DNA of 50,167 nucleotides. It comes from an uncultured Lachnospiraceae bacterium (lineage in GTDB: Bacteria > Bacillota > Clostridia > Lachnospirales > Lachnospiraceae). The stretch's first letter is position 1. The number at the start of each line of letters is the position of its first letter. Of the stretch, positions 34,232 through 40,819 are shown one piece after another. The translations under genes were made by a program, and so were the position numbers. The stretch covers positions 1 through 50,167 of the forward strand of contig CANQWV010000003.1 in assembly GCA_947627645.1 (NCBI GenBank). The letters are read 5' to 3'. Under the pieces are notes generated by a model, which made no database searches, was not told where the DNA came from, and saw only the letters and a program-made list of their open reading frames with translations.

Positions 34232-35968
34232 ATGGAAGACTACAGAAAAGCATATGAAGAGTGGCTGACGAACCCGCACTTCGACGAGGCGACAAGGGCG
34301 GAGCTGAAAGCAATCGAGTCGGATGAGAATGAGATCCGCGAGCGCTTCTACACGGAGCTCGAGTTCGGCACGGCGGGTCTGCGCGGCATCATCGGCGCGG
34401 GCACGAACCGCATGAACAAGTACGTGGTGCAGAAGGCGACGCAGGGGCTGGCGAACTACATCCTGAAGCAGGATAAGCCAAACAAGAGCGTGGCGATCGC
34501 CTACGATTCCCGCAGGATGTCGCCGGAGTTCGCGGACTTCGCGGCGGAGACGCTGGCGGCCAACGGCATCAAGGCTTATGTGTTTGAGTCGCTGCGCCCG
34601 ACGCCGGAGCTGTCGTTCGCGGTGCGGGAGCTTGGCTGCATCGCGGGCATCAACATCACGGCGAGCCACAACCCTCCGGAGTACAACGGCTACAAGGTCT
34701 ACTGGGAGGACGGCGCGCAGATCACTCCGCCGCACGACACCGGGATTATGGCGGAGGTGAAGGCGATCACGGACTACACCGCGGCGAAGACGATGAGCAG
34801 GGAGGATGCGGTCAAGGCAGGCCTTTACGAGGTGATCGGGGAGAAGATTGACGACGCGTTCATCGCGCAGCTCAAGAGCCGTGTGCTCCACCCGGAGACG
34901 ATCGCGCAGGAGAGCAAAAATCTCAAGATCGTCTACACGCCGCTGCACGGCACGGGCAACCTTCCGGTGCGCCGCGTGCTGAAGGAGCTTGGCTTCGAGC
35001 ACGTGTACGTGGTGCCGGAGCAGGAGAAGCCGGACGGCGAGTTCCCGACCGTCAGCTATCCGAACCCGGAGGCGGAGGAGGCGTTCACGCTTGGGCTGAA
35101 GCTCGCGAAGGAGATCGACGCGGACCTTGTGCTCGCGACCGATCCGGACGCGGACAGGCTCGGCGTGCGCGTGAAGGATGCGAAGACCGGCGAATACCAC
35201 ACGCTGACCGGCAATATGTCGGGCTGCTTGCTGGCGGACTATGAGATCGGCCAGACGAAGGCGGTGAAGGGCCTGCCGGACGACGGCGTCCTGATCAAGA
35301 CGATCGTGACGACGAACATGGCGGACGCAATCGCGAAGTATTATGGGACAGGCCTCATTGAGGTGCTGACCGGCTTCAAATACATCGGGCAGCAGATCCT
35401 CGGCTTTGAGAAGAGCGGCAAGGGCACATACCTCTTTGGCTTCGAGGAGAGCTACGGCTGCCTGATCGGTACGCACGCGCGCGACAAGGACGCGATCGTC
35501 GCCTCGATGGCGCTCGCGGAGGCTGCCGCGTTCTACAAGGCGCAGGGCAAGACGCTCTGGGACGCGATGGTCGAGCTGTATGAGCGCTACGGCTATTACA
35601 AGGACGACATCAAGACGATCACGCTCAAGGGTATCGAAGGGCTTCAGAAGATCCAGGAGATCCTCGAGACGCTGCGGAAGAACGCGCCGAAGGAGATCGG
35701 CGGGTATCAGGTGACGGCAGTGCGCGACTACAAGGCGGATACGATCACAGATCTTGCGACGGGAGCGGTGAAGCCGACCGGCCTTCCGGCCTCCAACGTG
35801 CTCTATTACGAGCTGACCGACGACGCGTGGCTTTGCGTGCGCCCGTCCGGCACGGAGCCGAAGGTGAAGTTCTACTACGGGATCAAGGGCACATCGCTTG
35901 CGGACGCGGATGAGAAGTCGGCGGCGCTCGGAGAACAGGTGCTCGCGATGATCAACGAGATGCTGTAA
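34232..35968 (+). CDS. Phosphoglucomutase / phosphomannomutase family enzyme
   Basis: Interconverts glucose-1-phosphate and glucose-6-phosphate for glycogen, cell-wall sugar and glycolytic use. 578 residues, the normal length of the bacterial PgcA type. The phosphoserine is Ser145 in TASHNPPEYNGYK, the metal loop is ATDPDADRLGV, the sugar-binding loop is FGFEESYGC and the phosphate-binding loop is RPSGTEPKVKFY. Strong AGGAGG sites precede the ATG. GC content jumps back to the genomic level here, so this is the first core gene right of the island. Confidence 0.93.
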   Translation: MEDYRKAYEEWLTNPHFDEATRAELKAIESDENEIRERFYTELEFGTAGLRGIIGAGTNRMNKYVVQKATQGLANYILKQDKPNKSVAIAYDSRRMSPEFADFAAETLAANGIKAYVFESLRPTPELSFAVRELGCIAGINITASHNPPEYNGYKVYWEDGAQITPPHDTGIMAEVKAITDYTAAKTMSREDAVKAGLYEVIGEKIDDAFIAQLKSRVLHPETIAQESKNLKIVYTPLHGTGNLPVRRVLKELGFEHVYVVPEQEKPDGEFPTVSYPNPEAEEAFTLGLKLAKEIDADLVLATDPDADRLGVRVKDAKTGEYHTLTGNMSGCLLADYEIGQTKAVKGLPDDGVLIKTIVTTNMADAIAKYYGTGLIEVLTGFKYIGQQILGFEKSGKGTYLFGFEESYGCLIGTHARDKDAIVASMALAEAAAFYKAQGKTLWDAMVELYERYGYYKDDIKTITLKGIEGLQKIQEILETLRKNAPKEIGGYQVTAVRDYKADTITDLATGAVKPTGLPASNVLYYELTDDAWLCVRPSGTEPKVKFYYGIKGTSLADADEKSAALGEQVLAMINEML

Positions 35969-36001
35969 AAATGGAAAAATGCTTTAAAATCAAGGAAATC
36001 C

Positions 36002-36030
36002 TTGACAAATCGGGCTTATCATTATATAAA
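36002..36030 (+). promoter_or_regulatory. Strong sigma-A promoter of the HU gene
   Basis: -35 TTGACA (36002-36007), 17-bp spacer, -10 TATAAA (36025-36030). The roughly 90-nt leader contains a GGTTCG/CGAACC stem before the ribosome site. Confidence 0.8.
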
Positions 36031-36128
36031 TAGTTACAGGGCCAGGGCGAAGGAGCTCTCGGTTCAGTAAGATACCAGGGTTCGTATAGTATGAGAACGG
36101 CGAACCGGATTCAGAGGAGGAAATTATA

Positions 36129-36401
36129 ATGAATAAAACAGAATTAGTTGCGGCAATTGCAGAGAAGACAGAGCTGTCCAAGAAGGATGCGGAGAAGGCT
36201 CTGAAGGCTTTCACGGATGTAGTTGCTGAGCAGCTCAAGAGCGGCGAGAAGGTTCAGCTGGTTGGTTTTGGTACATTCGAGGTTAGCGAGCGCGCTGCAA
36301 GAGAGGGCAGAAATCCGCTTACCGGCAAGAAGATGGAGATCAAGGCTTCCAAGTCCCCGAAGTTTAAGGCAGGAAAGGCTCTGAAGGATCAGCTGAACTA
36401 A
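36129..36401 (+). CDS. hup: HU-family DNA-binding protein
   Basis: Nucleoid protein that bends and compacts DNA. 90 residues, the standard length. It starts [20 protein letters not shown] and contains the beta-arm region [20 protein letters not shown] with the Arg-x-Gly-Arg-Asn-Pro tip that intercalates into DNA. AGGAGG lies 8 nt upstream. It has its own strong promoter and a strong terminator. Codon use differs from its neighbours (more GTT, GCT), as expected for a very highly expressed gene. Confidence 0.97.
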   Translation: MNKTELVAAIAEKTELSKKDAEKALKAFTDVVAEQLKSGEKVQLVGFGTFEVSERAAREGRNPLTGKKMEIKASKSPKFKAGKALKDQLN

Positions 36402-36480
36402 GCGCTATATTTTGGGACAGGCCTGCGGAGTCTGCAACTGTGGAGGCAGGTTGGTTCCGGAGATAAGAGTATAAAGGCTT

Positions 36481-36516
36481 ATGGGCTGCTGCAGGATCTG
36501 CAGCAGCTCATTTTTT
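36481..36516 (+). terminator. Intrinsic terminator after HU
   Basis: A 14-bp stem built on GCTGCTGCAG/CTGCAGCAGC with a GAT loop, flanked by ATG/CAT pairing and followed by six T. Confidence 0.92.
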
Positions 36517-36526
36517 CTCATGTTAT

Positions 36527-36589
36527 GTGCAGACCCGCGTGAGGTATCTTGCTGGCAGCCGCAGCACGCGGATCGCGCAGCGGGCAGGG
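36527..36589 (+). repeat. Dispersed repeat, copy B
   Basis: Matches copy A at 25779-25842 in order (CAGACCCGCG, TTGCTG, CCGCAGCACGCGGA, CGCGCAGCG, GCAGGG). It lies 10 nt after the HU terminator and 23 nt before the rqcP start codon. Confidence 0.7.
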
Positions 36590-36612
36590 CGAAAAGAAAG
36601 AAGGAATGATTT

Positions 36613-36852
36613 ATGAGACTGGACAAATATCTGAAGGTGTCGAGGCTGATCAAGCGCCGCACCGTGGCGAATGAGGCCTGTGATGCAGGCCGTGTTCTGG
36701 TGAATGGCAAGCCGGCAAAGGCGTCTGTGCCGGTGAAGGAGGGCGACCAGATTGAGATACAGTTTGGCGGCAGAACCGTGAAGGTAGAGGTGCTCTCTGT
36801 ACAGGAGACCGTCCGCAAGGAGGAGGCCGCCGAGATGTTCCGTTATCTGTGA
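36613..36852 (+). CDS. rqcP: S4-domain RNA-binding protein RqcP (YabO/Hsp15 family)
   Basis: 79 residues, essentially one S4 domain: MRLDKYLKVSRLIKRRTVAN followed by GRVLVNGKPAKASVPVKEGD. In B. subtilis RqcP (YabO) works with RqcH on stalled 50S subunits to add C-terminal alanine tails. The gene order yabO-yabP-yabQ-divIC-spoIIE is kept here, apart from a reverse-strand insertion just downstream. The start is preceded by GAAGGA. Confidence 0.93.
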   Translation: MRLDKYLKVSRLIKRRTVANEACDAGRVLVNGKPAKASVPVKEGDQIEIQFGGRTVKVEVLSVQETVRKEEAAEMFRYL

Positions 36853-36884
36853 CCGGCCTGTTTCCGGCTTAATCTGCCAGAAAA

Positions 36885-36927
36885 GCGCCCCGGAGGATCT
36901 TATGGAAAGCAAGATCTTCCGGGACGC
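36885..36927. terminator. Bidirectional terminator between convergent genes
   Basis: A 17-bp stem (left arm from GCGCCCCGG, right arm ending GGGACGC) with one mismatch and one wobble. The AAAA before it gives a T run on the minus strand; the plus-strand side has only a weak T-rich tail. Confidence 0.75.
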
Positions 36928-36981
36928 TTCCTTTATGCAGTCTTCCTTTCGCTTCCGAAGATCCGGCGCTTAAGGAATCTG

Positions 36982-37746
36982 TCAGAAGAGCAGCGTGGAG
37001 AGATAGTAGGATGTGGTATCCTCCAGCTTGGTATACTTGTCAATGTAGGTGATTCTGATGTAGGTTGGCGCAACCGCCTCCTTTGTCCAGTAGCGGTTAT
37101 AGTAGTAGTCGTCAGGAGCGCCGTCAGTGTAGGAATAGGTGTACGGCGTCTGGCTGAGGGTAACCTTCGCGTTGTTCTTGATCGCCGTGTAAACCATTTC
37201 TGAATCGCTTCCATCCTCTCCGATGTTTACCTTGTACTTCCCGACTTCGATCTTCTTCAGCTTGTAGCCCTTATTCATGACTACTTTGACCTTGCCGGAT
37301 TTTTTGCCTGTGAAGTTATTGTAGTCATATAATTTGCCTCCAAAGGTAAATTTTTTCACCGGAGAATCGTTCTTGGCGAAAACGGTGATCGACGCCTTGG
37401 TCTTTACGCTGCCGGCCGCGTCCAGGATATCAAACTTCAGCGTATACTTTCCCTGCTTCTTTGCGTACAGAGTGATGCTGCACTCGTTTCTCTCCATGGT
37501 TCCGTTGTGCTGGGAGACATTGGTGTGCGTCAGCTTGGCCTTAAGGTTCTTGTTTGTCGCCTTTATGTTGGCGATCTGGTCGCCGACGGCATCCAGCGTT
37601 ACGGACACAGTGCTGGTAGAAAGCGGATAGACGCGGATCTTCTTCGGGTATGTGGCGGCCGACGAAGTGATGCAGCTTCCAAACATAAGGACAGACATTG
37701 TAAAGATGGTTGCAAGTAACAGGAAAAATTTCTTTGTAGTTTTCAT
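36982..37746 (-). CDS. Secreted protein of unknown function
   Basis: 254 residues, start at 37746 with GGAGGG 8 nt upstream. The signal peptide (KKFFLLLATIFTMSVLMFGS) is followed by CITSSAAT; the Cys could be a lipobox-like site, but a signal peptidase I site after SSAA looks as likely. The mature part is beta-rich with Ig-like character (KQGKYTLKFDILDAAGSVKT), Lys-rich, and ends in a Tyr-rich stretch (YYYNRYWTKEAVAPTY). No family recognised. It is on the opposite strand in the middle of the otherwise conserved yabO-yabP cluster, with its own promoter, so it is an insertion relative to the ancestral order. Confidence 0.75.
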   Translation of the reverse strand: MKTTKKFFLLLATIFTMSVLMFGSCITSSAATYPKKIRVYPLSTSTVSVTLDAVGDQIANIKATNKNLKAKLTHTNVSQHNGTMERNECSITLYAKKQGKYTLKFDILDAAGSVKTKASITVFAKNDSPVKKFTFGGKLYDYNNFTGKKSGKVKVVMNKGYKLKKIEVGKYKVNIGEDGSDSEMVYTAIKNNAKVTLSQTPYTYSYTDGAPDDYYYNRYWTKEAVAPTYIRITYIDKYTKLEDTTSYYLSTLLF

Positions 37747-37795
37747 AGATATTCCCTCCTTTATTTGTTTTCTTTTCGGCAAAAACTACGGACTT

Positions 37796-37824
37796 ATTAT
37801 AATCTATGCATACAGTAACCGCAA
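37796..37824 (-). promoter_or_regulatory. Sigma-A promoter of the reverse-strand secreted protein
   Basis: On the minus strand: -35 TTGCGG (37824-37819), 17-bp spacer, -10 TATAAT (37801-37796), about 50 nt before the start codon. Confidence 0.65.
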
Positions 37825-37950
37825 GAAATTTTTACCGGCGCTGTTCCCAAAAATTTTATGAAAAAACTTTTGCCGGCTCTGTCAGGCGCGTGTGAGGGGC
37901 ATGGCGGATCGTGCGCCCACAGCATTGCCGCCCCGGCGCGCGGCCATATG

Positions 37951-37979
37951 GCATATGCGGGCGGCCGTTCTCATAGAAT
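37951..37979 (+). promoter_or_regulatory. Candidate sigma-E promoter of yabPQ
   Basis: GCATATG, 14-bp spacer, CATAGAAT, one mismatch in each box from the sigma-E consensus. In B. subtilis yabP and yabQ are sigma-E genes. Start point would be about 25 nt before the yabP ATG. Confidence 0.6.
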
Positions 37980-38010
37980 AGAAAGAAAGCGGTATGTGGC
38001 GGAGTGCAGT

Positions 38011-38289
38011 ATGGAAGAGAAAAAGAATGGGAGACCGCACAGTATTACGTGGAACGACAGAAAGGCGGGGAATGTCACCGGAGTGACGGATGTTCTTTCG
38101 TTCGACGAAAATTCCGTTGTGCTTCAGACGGAACAGGGAACGCTTACCGTGAAGGGGCGGGATCTCCACATCGGCAGGCTGATGCTGGATCAGGGAGAGG
38201 TGGAGATGGAGGGCTGTATGGACAGCCTGACCTATTCGGGCGCCAGCCCGGCGAAAAAAGGGAGTCTCGCCAGGAGGCTCTTTCGATGA
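38011..38289 (+). CDS. yabP: Sporulation protein YabP
   Basis: 92 residues. The frame is open upstream to 37858, but that part is promoter and lacks a ribosome site; GGAG 6 nt before 38011 fixes the start. The body matches YabP/YqfC (VTGVTDVLSFDENSVVLQTE, then GTLTVKGRDLHIGRL), a small beta-rich protein needed for spore coat/cortex development in the mother cell. Its stop overlaps the yabQ start. Confidence 0.88.
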   Translation: MEEKKNGRPHSITWNDRKAGNVTGVTDVLSFDENSVVLQTEQGTLTVKGRDLHIGRLMLDQGEVEMEGCMDSLTYSGASPAKKGSLARRLFR

Positions 38290-38723
38290 TGAGCGAGGTC
38301 ATACAGCAGGAAACAGTCGTGTTCCTGCTGTCCGTGCTTCATGGAGCCGGGCTTACCCTTTGTTACGACCTGCTCCGGGCGCTGCGCAGGGCAATCCCCC
38401 ATGGTCTGGCCGCAGTCTCCGCCGAGGATTTTCTGTTCTGGCTCGCAGCGGGATTTCTCACCTTCTGCCTTGCCTTTTTCTACACGGACGGCGTGATCCG
38501 CGGTTATGTGGCGGTGGGGATCGCGCTGGGCGTGACTTTATACCATTTTTCGCTCAGCGGCCTGGTCGTCCGGCTTCTTTCGCGGCTGTTTTTGCTGATA
38601 AAGCGGTTTTTCTGTGTAATTGTGCGCTTCCTGTCGTGGCCGGTGAAAAAAACCTGTCATTTTTGGCAGAAAATAATTGAAATTATAGGAAAAAGCGGTT
38701 ACAATGTATTTATGAAAAAATAA
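38286..38723 (+). CDS. yabQ: Spore cortex biosynthesis membrane protein YabQ
   Basis: 145 residues with about four hydrophobic helices and a basic C-terminus. The N-terminal motif LLSVLHGAGLTLCYDLLRAL is the YabQ signature region. The start ATG (38286, or 38289) overlaps the yabP stop codon, so translation is coupled. In B. subtilis YabQ is a mother-cell membrane protein required for cortex assembly. Confidence 0.85.
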   Translation: MMSEVIQQETVVFLLSVLHGAGLTLCYDLLRALRRAIPHGLAAVSAEDFLFWLAAGFLTFCLAFFYTDGVIRGYVAVGIALGVTLYHFSLSGLVVRLLSRLFLLIKRFFCVIVRFLSWPVKKTCHFWQKIIEIIGKSGYNVFMKK

Positions 38724-38735
38724 GGGGTAACTGTC

Positions 38736-39038
38736 ATGGCCAGAGAGAGAAAGAGACCAAGCAGCAGCAATAGAAGGGGAATGGTTGCGATTGCTGCAGT
38801 AGTCCTGGTTCTGCTTGTGGTGCTTCTTGTCCAGAGCCAGAAGCTGATCATACAGAATGAGCGCTTTCAGCAGCAGAAGAGCGACCTGGAGCAGCAGATC
38901 CGGGATGAAGAGCTGCGCGCGGAAGAGATTGAGAAGCTGCCGGACTATGTGACTTCCAGGGAATACATTGAGAAGGTCGCCAGAGAAAAGCTCGGCTTAG
39001 TCTACGAGGATGAGATCCTGTTTCAGGCGGAGAATTAG
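38736..39038 (+). CDS. divIC: Septum formation initiator, DivIC/FtsB family
   Basis: 100 residues, single-pass membrane cell-division protein: basic N-terminus, one helix (about residues 16-33), then a coiled coil (IIQNERFQQQKSDLEQQI) and the conserved YIEKVAREKLGLVYEDEILF segment. It works with DivIB and FtsL in the septal complex. It lies 12 nt after yabQ in the conserved cluster and is followed by a terminator. Confidence 0.92.
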   Translation: MARERKRPSSSNRRGMVAIAAVVLVLLVVLLVQSQKLIIQNERFQQQKSDLEQQIRDEELRAEEIEKLPDYVTSREYIEKVAREKLGLVYEDEILFQAEN

Positions 39039-39050
39039 CGGACTGGTGTG

Positions 39051-39092
39051 GAGGGTGTCGCGGAGAAACAATCCTGCGATACTCTTTTTTTG
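39051..39092 (+). terminator. Intrinsic terminator after divIC
   Basis: Imperfect stem pairing GAGGGTGTCGC with GCGATACTC, followed by seven T. Confidence 0.75.
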
Positions 39093-39118
39093 ATTCTTTT
39101 TTGCGGGCGTACAAGGAT

Positions 39119-39151
39119 TTGACACATATCGCGTCTGAGATAAGCTATACT
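39119..39151 (+). promoter_or_regulatory. Spo0A-type spoIIE promoter candidate with 21-bp spacer
   Basis: TTGACA (39119-39124) and TATACT (39146-39151) are 21 bp apart, too far for ordinary sigma-A use. TTTGACA at 39118-39124 differs by one base from the Spo0A box read in reverse (TTCGACA). The long spacer plus a 0A box at -35 is the layout of B. subtilis spoIIE/spoIIG promoters. Confidence 0.5.
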
Positions 39152-39214
39152 ACGCGTAAACGGCGGCCGACGGTGAAACGCCGTGCTGCCGCAAAGAACA
39201 GGGGAGGATTCGAT

Positions 39215-40693
39215 ATGTGTGCATTGACAGTGTCTGGCTCGGGTTTGGGGGCCTGGGCCGCAGTGCGGGCAAGGATACCCGCTGGAAGGCGCGCGCCGCA
39301 GAAATACGGCGAGGTTTTCTATCCGTGCCCGGAGAAAGAGCAGCTGGAGCAGTATGCGGAGGCGTTCTACGGTTTGTCCAGGCTGTTTCAGGCGATGCCC
39401 TGCCAGAAGGAGCGCCTGGGGGACGTAGACCTGGAGAAGCTGTTCTGTGAGGTAAGAGAGCAGGTCTGCACGGGCTGCAGCCGGATGTGCGGCTGCTGGG
39501 AGGAAAGATATTTTGACAGCTGCCAGGTTTTTTATGATATGTTTGAGGGGCTGCGCGGGGAGGGGGAGCTCTCCAGGGCTGTCAGGGAGCGGCTGGAGGA
39601 GCAGTGTATATTCCCGGAGCTGCTGACCCGGACGATGTGTGAGTGTTATGGACAGGCTCGGGCCGATCTGATGTGGAGCAACCGGATGCTGGAGCAGCGC
39701 ACGGCGGCCGGAGAGCAGATTTTCCAGACGGCAGAGCTGCTGCGGCGGATGGCGGATGGGTTTGCGGGCGCGCCGGGACGCGAGGAGCGGATCCGGAAAA
39801 AACTGAGGCGGGAGCTCCGGTATTTTGATGTGGAGCTTCGGAATATCCGTGTCTTTGTCTGCGAAGGGGCGAGAACGGAAATATATCTTCTCCTCCGGGC
39901 GGACAGGCACGCGTGCGTCTCCGCGAAGACGATCGCGGAGGTTTTGTCAGAGTGCTGCGGGGAGAAGATGCGGCCCGCGTGGAACTGCCGGGCCGCGGTG
40001 GGCGACCAGCCGGTCAATTTCCACTTCGTGCCGGATACGAAATATCAGATTTTCTGTGGGATATCCAGGATCACGAAGGCCGGGGAGATGGTTTCCGGGG
40101 ACAATTACGCCTTTCTCCAGAAGGACAGCGGAAAGGTCGTCATGAGCCTGGCCGACGGCATGGGCTCCGGGGTGGAGGCGTGCCGGGAGAGCGAGAAGGT
40201 GATCGAGCTTCTGGAGCAGTTCCTGGACGCAGGCTTCCCGCAGGAGACAGCCGTGCGCATGATCAATTCCTGTATCCTGCTGCAGAACCAGAGCCAGATG
40301 TTTTCAACGATTGATCTGTGCATGGTCGACCTGTACAATGCAGGCTGCGACCTGATCAAATCCGGCGCGGCCTCCACGTTCCTGTACCAGGGAAATGAGA
40401 TCGAGGTGATCTCGTCGGGCGGCTTTCCGGCGGGCGTTATGCAGCAGTCGGATTACGAGAGTATGCACCGGCAGCTCGGCGCGGGGAGCAGCATCGTCAT
40501 GATGACAGACGGGGTGCTGGAGGCTTTGCCGCCGGAAGAACGCGAACGGCAGATGGCGGAGCTGATCGGCAGGTGCGCCACGAAAAACGCGAAGGAGTAC
40601 GCAAGGCGGCTGATGGAGAAGGTCTATCTGATGCAGAAGCTGCAGGCGAAGGATGATATGACGATTCTGGTCGGGACGGTCTGGGAAAAGTGA
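39215..40693 (+). CDS. spoIIE: SpoIIE-type PP2C serine phosphatase without membrane segments
   Basis: 492 residues. The start at 39215 has GGGGAGG 7 nt upstream; the frame upstream to 39101 crosses the promoter. SpoIIE dephosphorylates SpoIIAA to release sigma-F in the forespore. The C-terminal PP2C domain is clear: VSGDNYAFLQKDSG, MSLADGMGSG, MMTDGVLEA and AKDDMTILV carry the metal-binding Asp residues. The middle region has a Cys cluster (CTGCSRMCGCW). The ten-helix membrane domain of the usual roughly 800-residue protein is missing; the first 60 residues are short and basic. Gene order (divIC before, tilS after) confirms identity. Confidence 0.88.
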   Translation: MCALTVSGSGLGAWAAVRARIPAGRRAPQKYGEVFYPCPEKEQLEQYAEAFYGLSRLFQAMPCQKERLGDVDLEKLFCEVREQVCTGCSRMCGCWEERYFDSCQVFYDMFEGLRGEGELSRAVRERLEEQCIFPELLTRTMCECYGQARADLMWSNRMLEQRTAAGEQIFQTAELLRRMADGFAGAPGREERIRKKLRRELRYFDVELRNIRVFVCEGARTEIYLLLRADRHACVSAKTIAEVLSECCGEKMRPAWNCRAAVGDQPVNFHFVPDTKYQIFCGISRITKAGEMVSGDNYAFLQKDSGKVVMSLADGMGSGVEACRESEKVIELLEQFLDAGFPQETAVRMINSCILLQNQSQMFSTIDLCMVDLYNAGCDLIKSGAASTFLYQGNEIEVISSGGFPAGVMQQSDYESMHRQLGAGSSIVMMTDGVLEALPPEERERQMAELIGRCATKNAKEYARRLMEKVYLMQKLQAKDDMTILVGTVWEK

Positions 40694-40819
40694 GTGGAAT
40701 ACCGCAGGAGGACGCCGGGAGGACGGCAGGGCGGATAGACATTGCGCAGTGAAGCATGGGGGCGTGCTGAACAAGAACCTGCAAAGAGGGTACGAAAATC
40801 GGTTTTGGAGGAGGCAGAA

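Noticed and set aside
37858-38010. N-terminal extension of YabP
   Set aside because: It overlaps the candidate sigma-E promoter, has no ribosome site, and is not part of the YabP fold.
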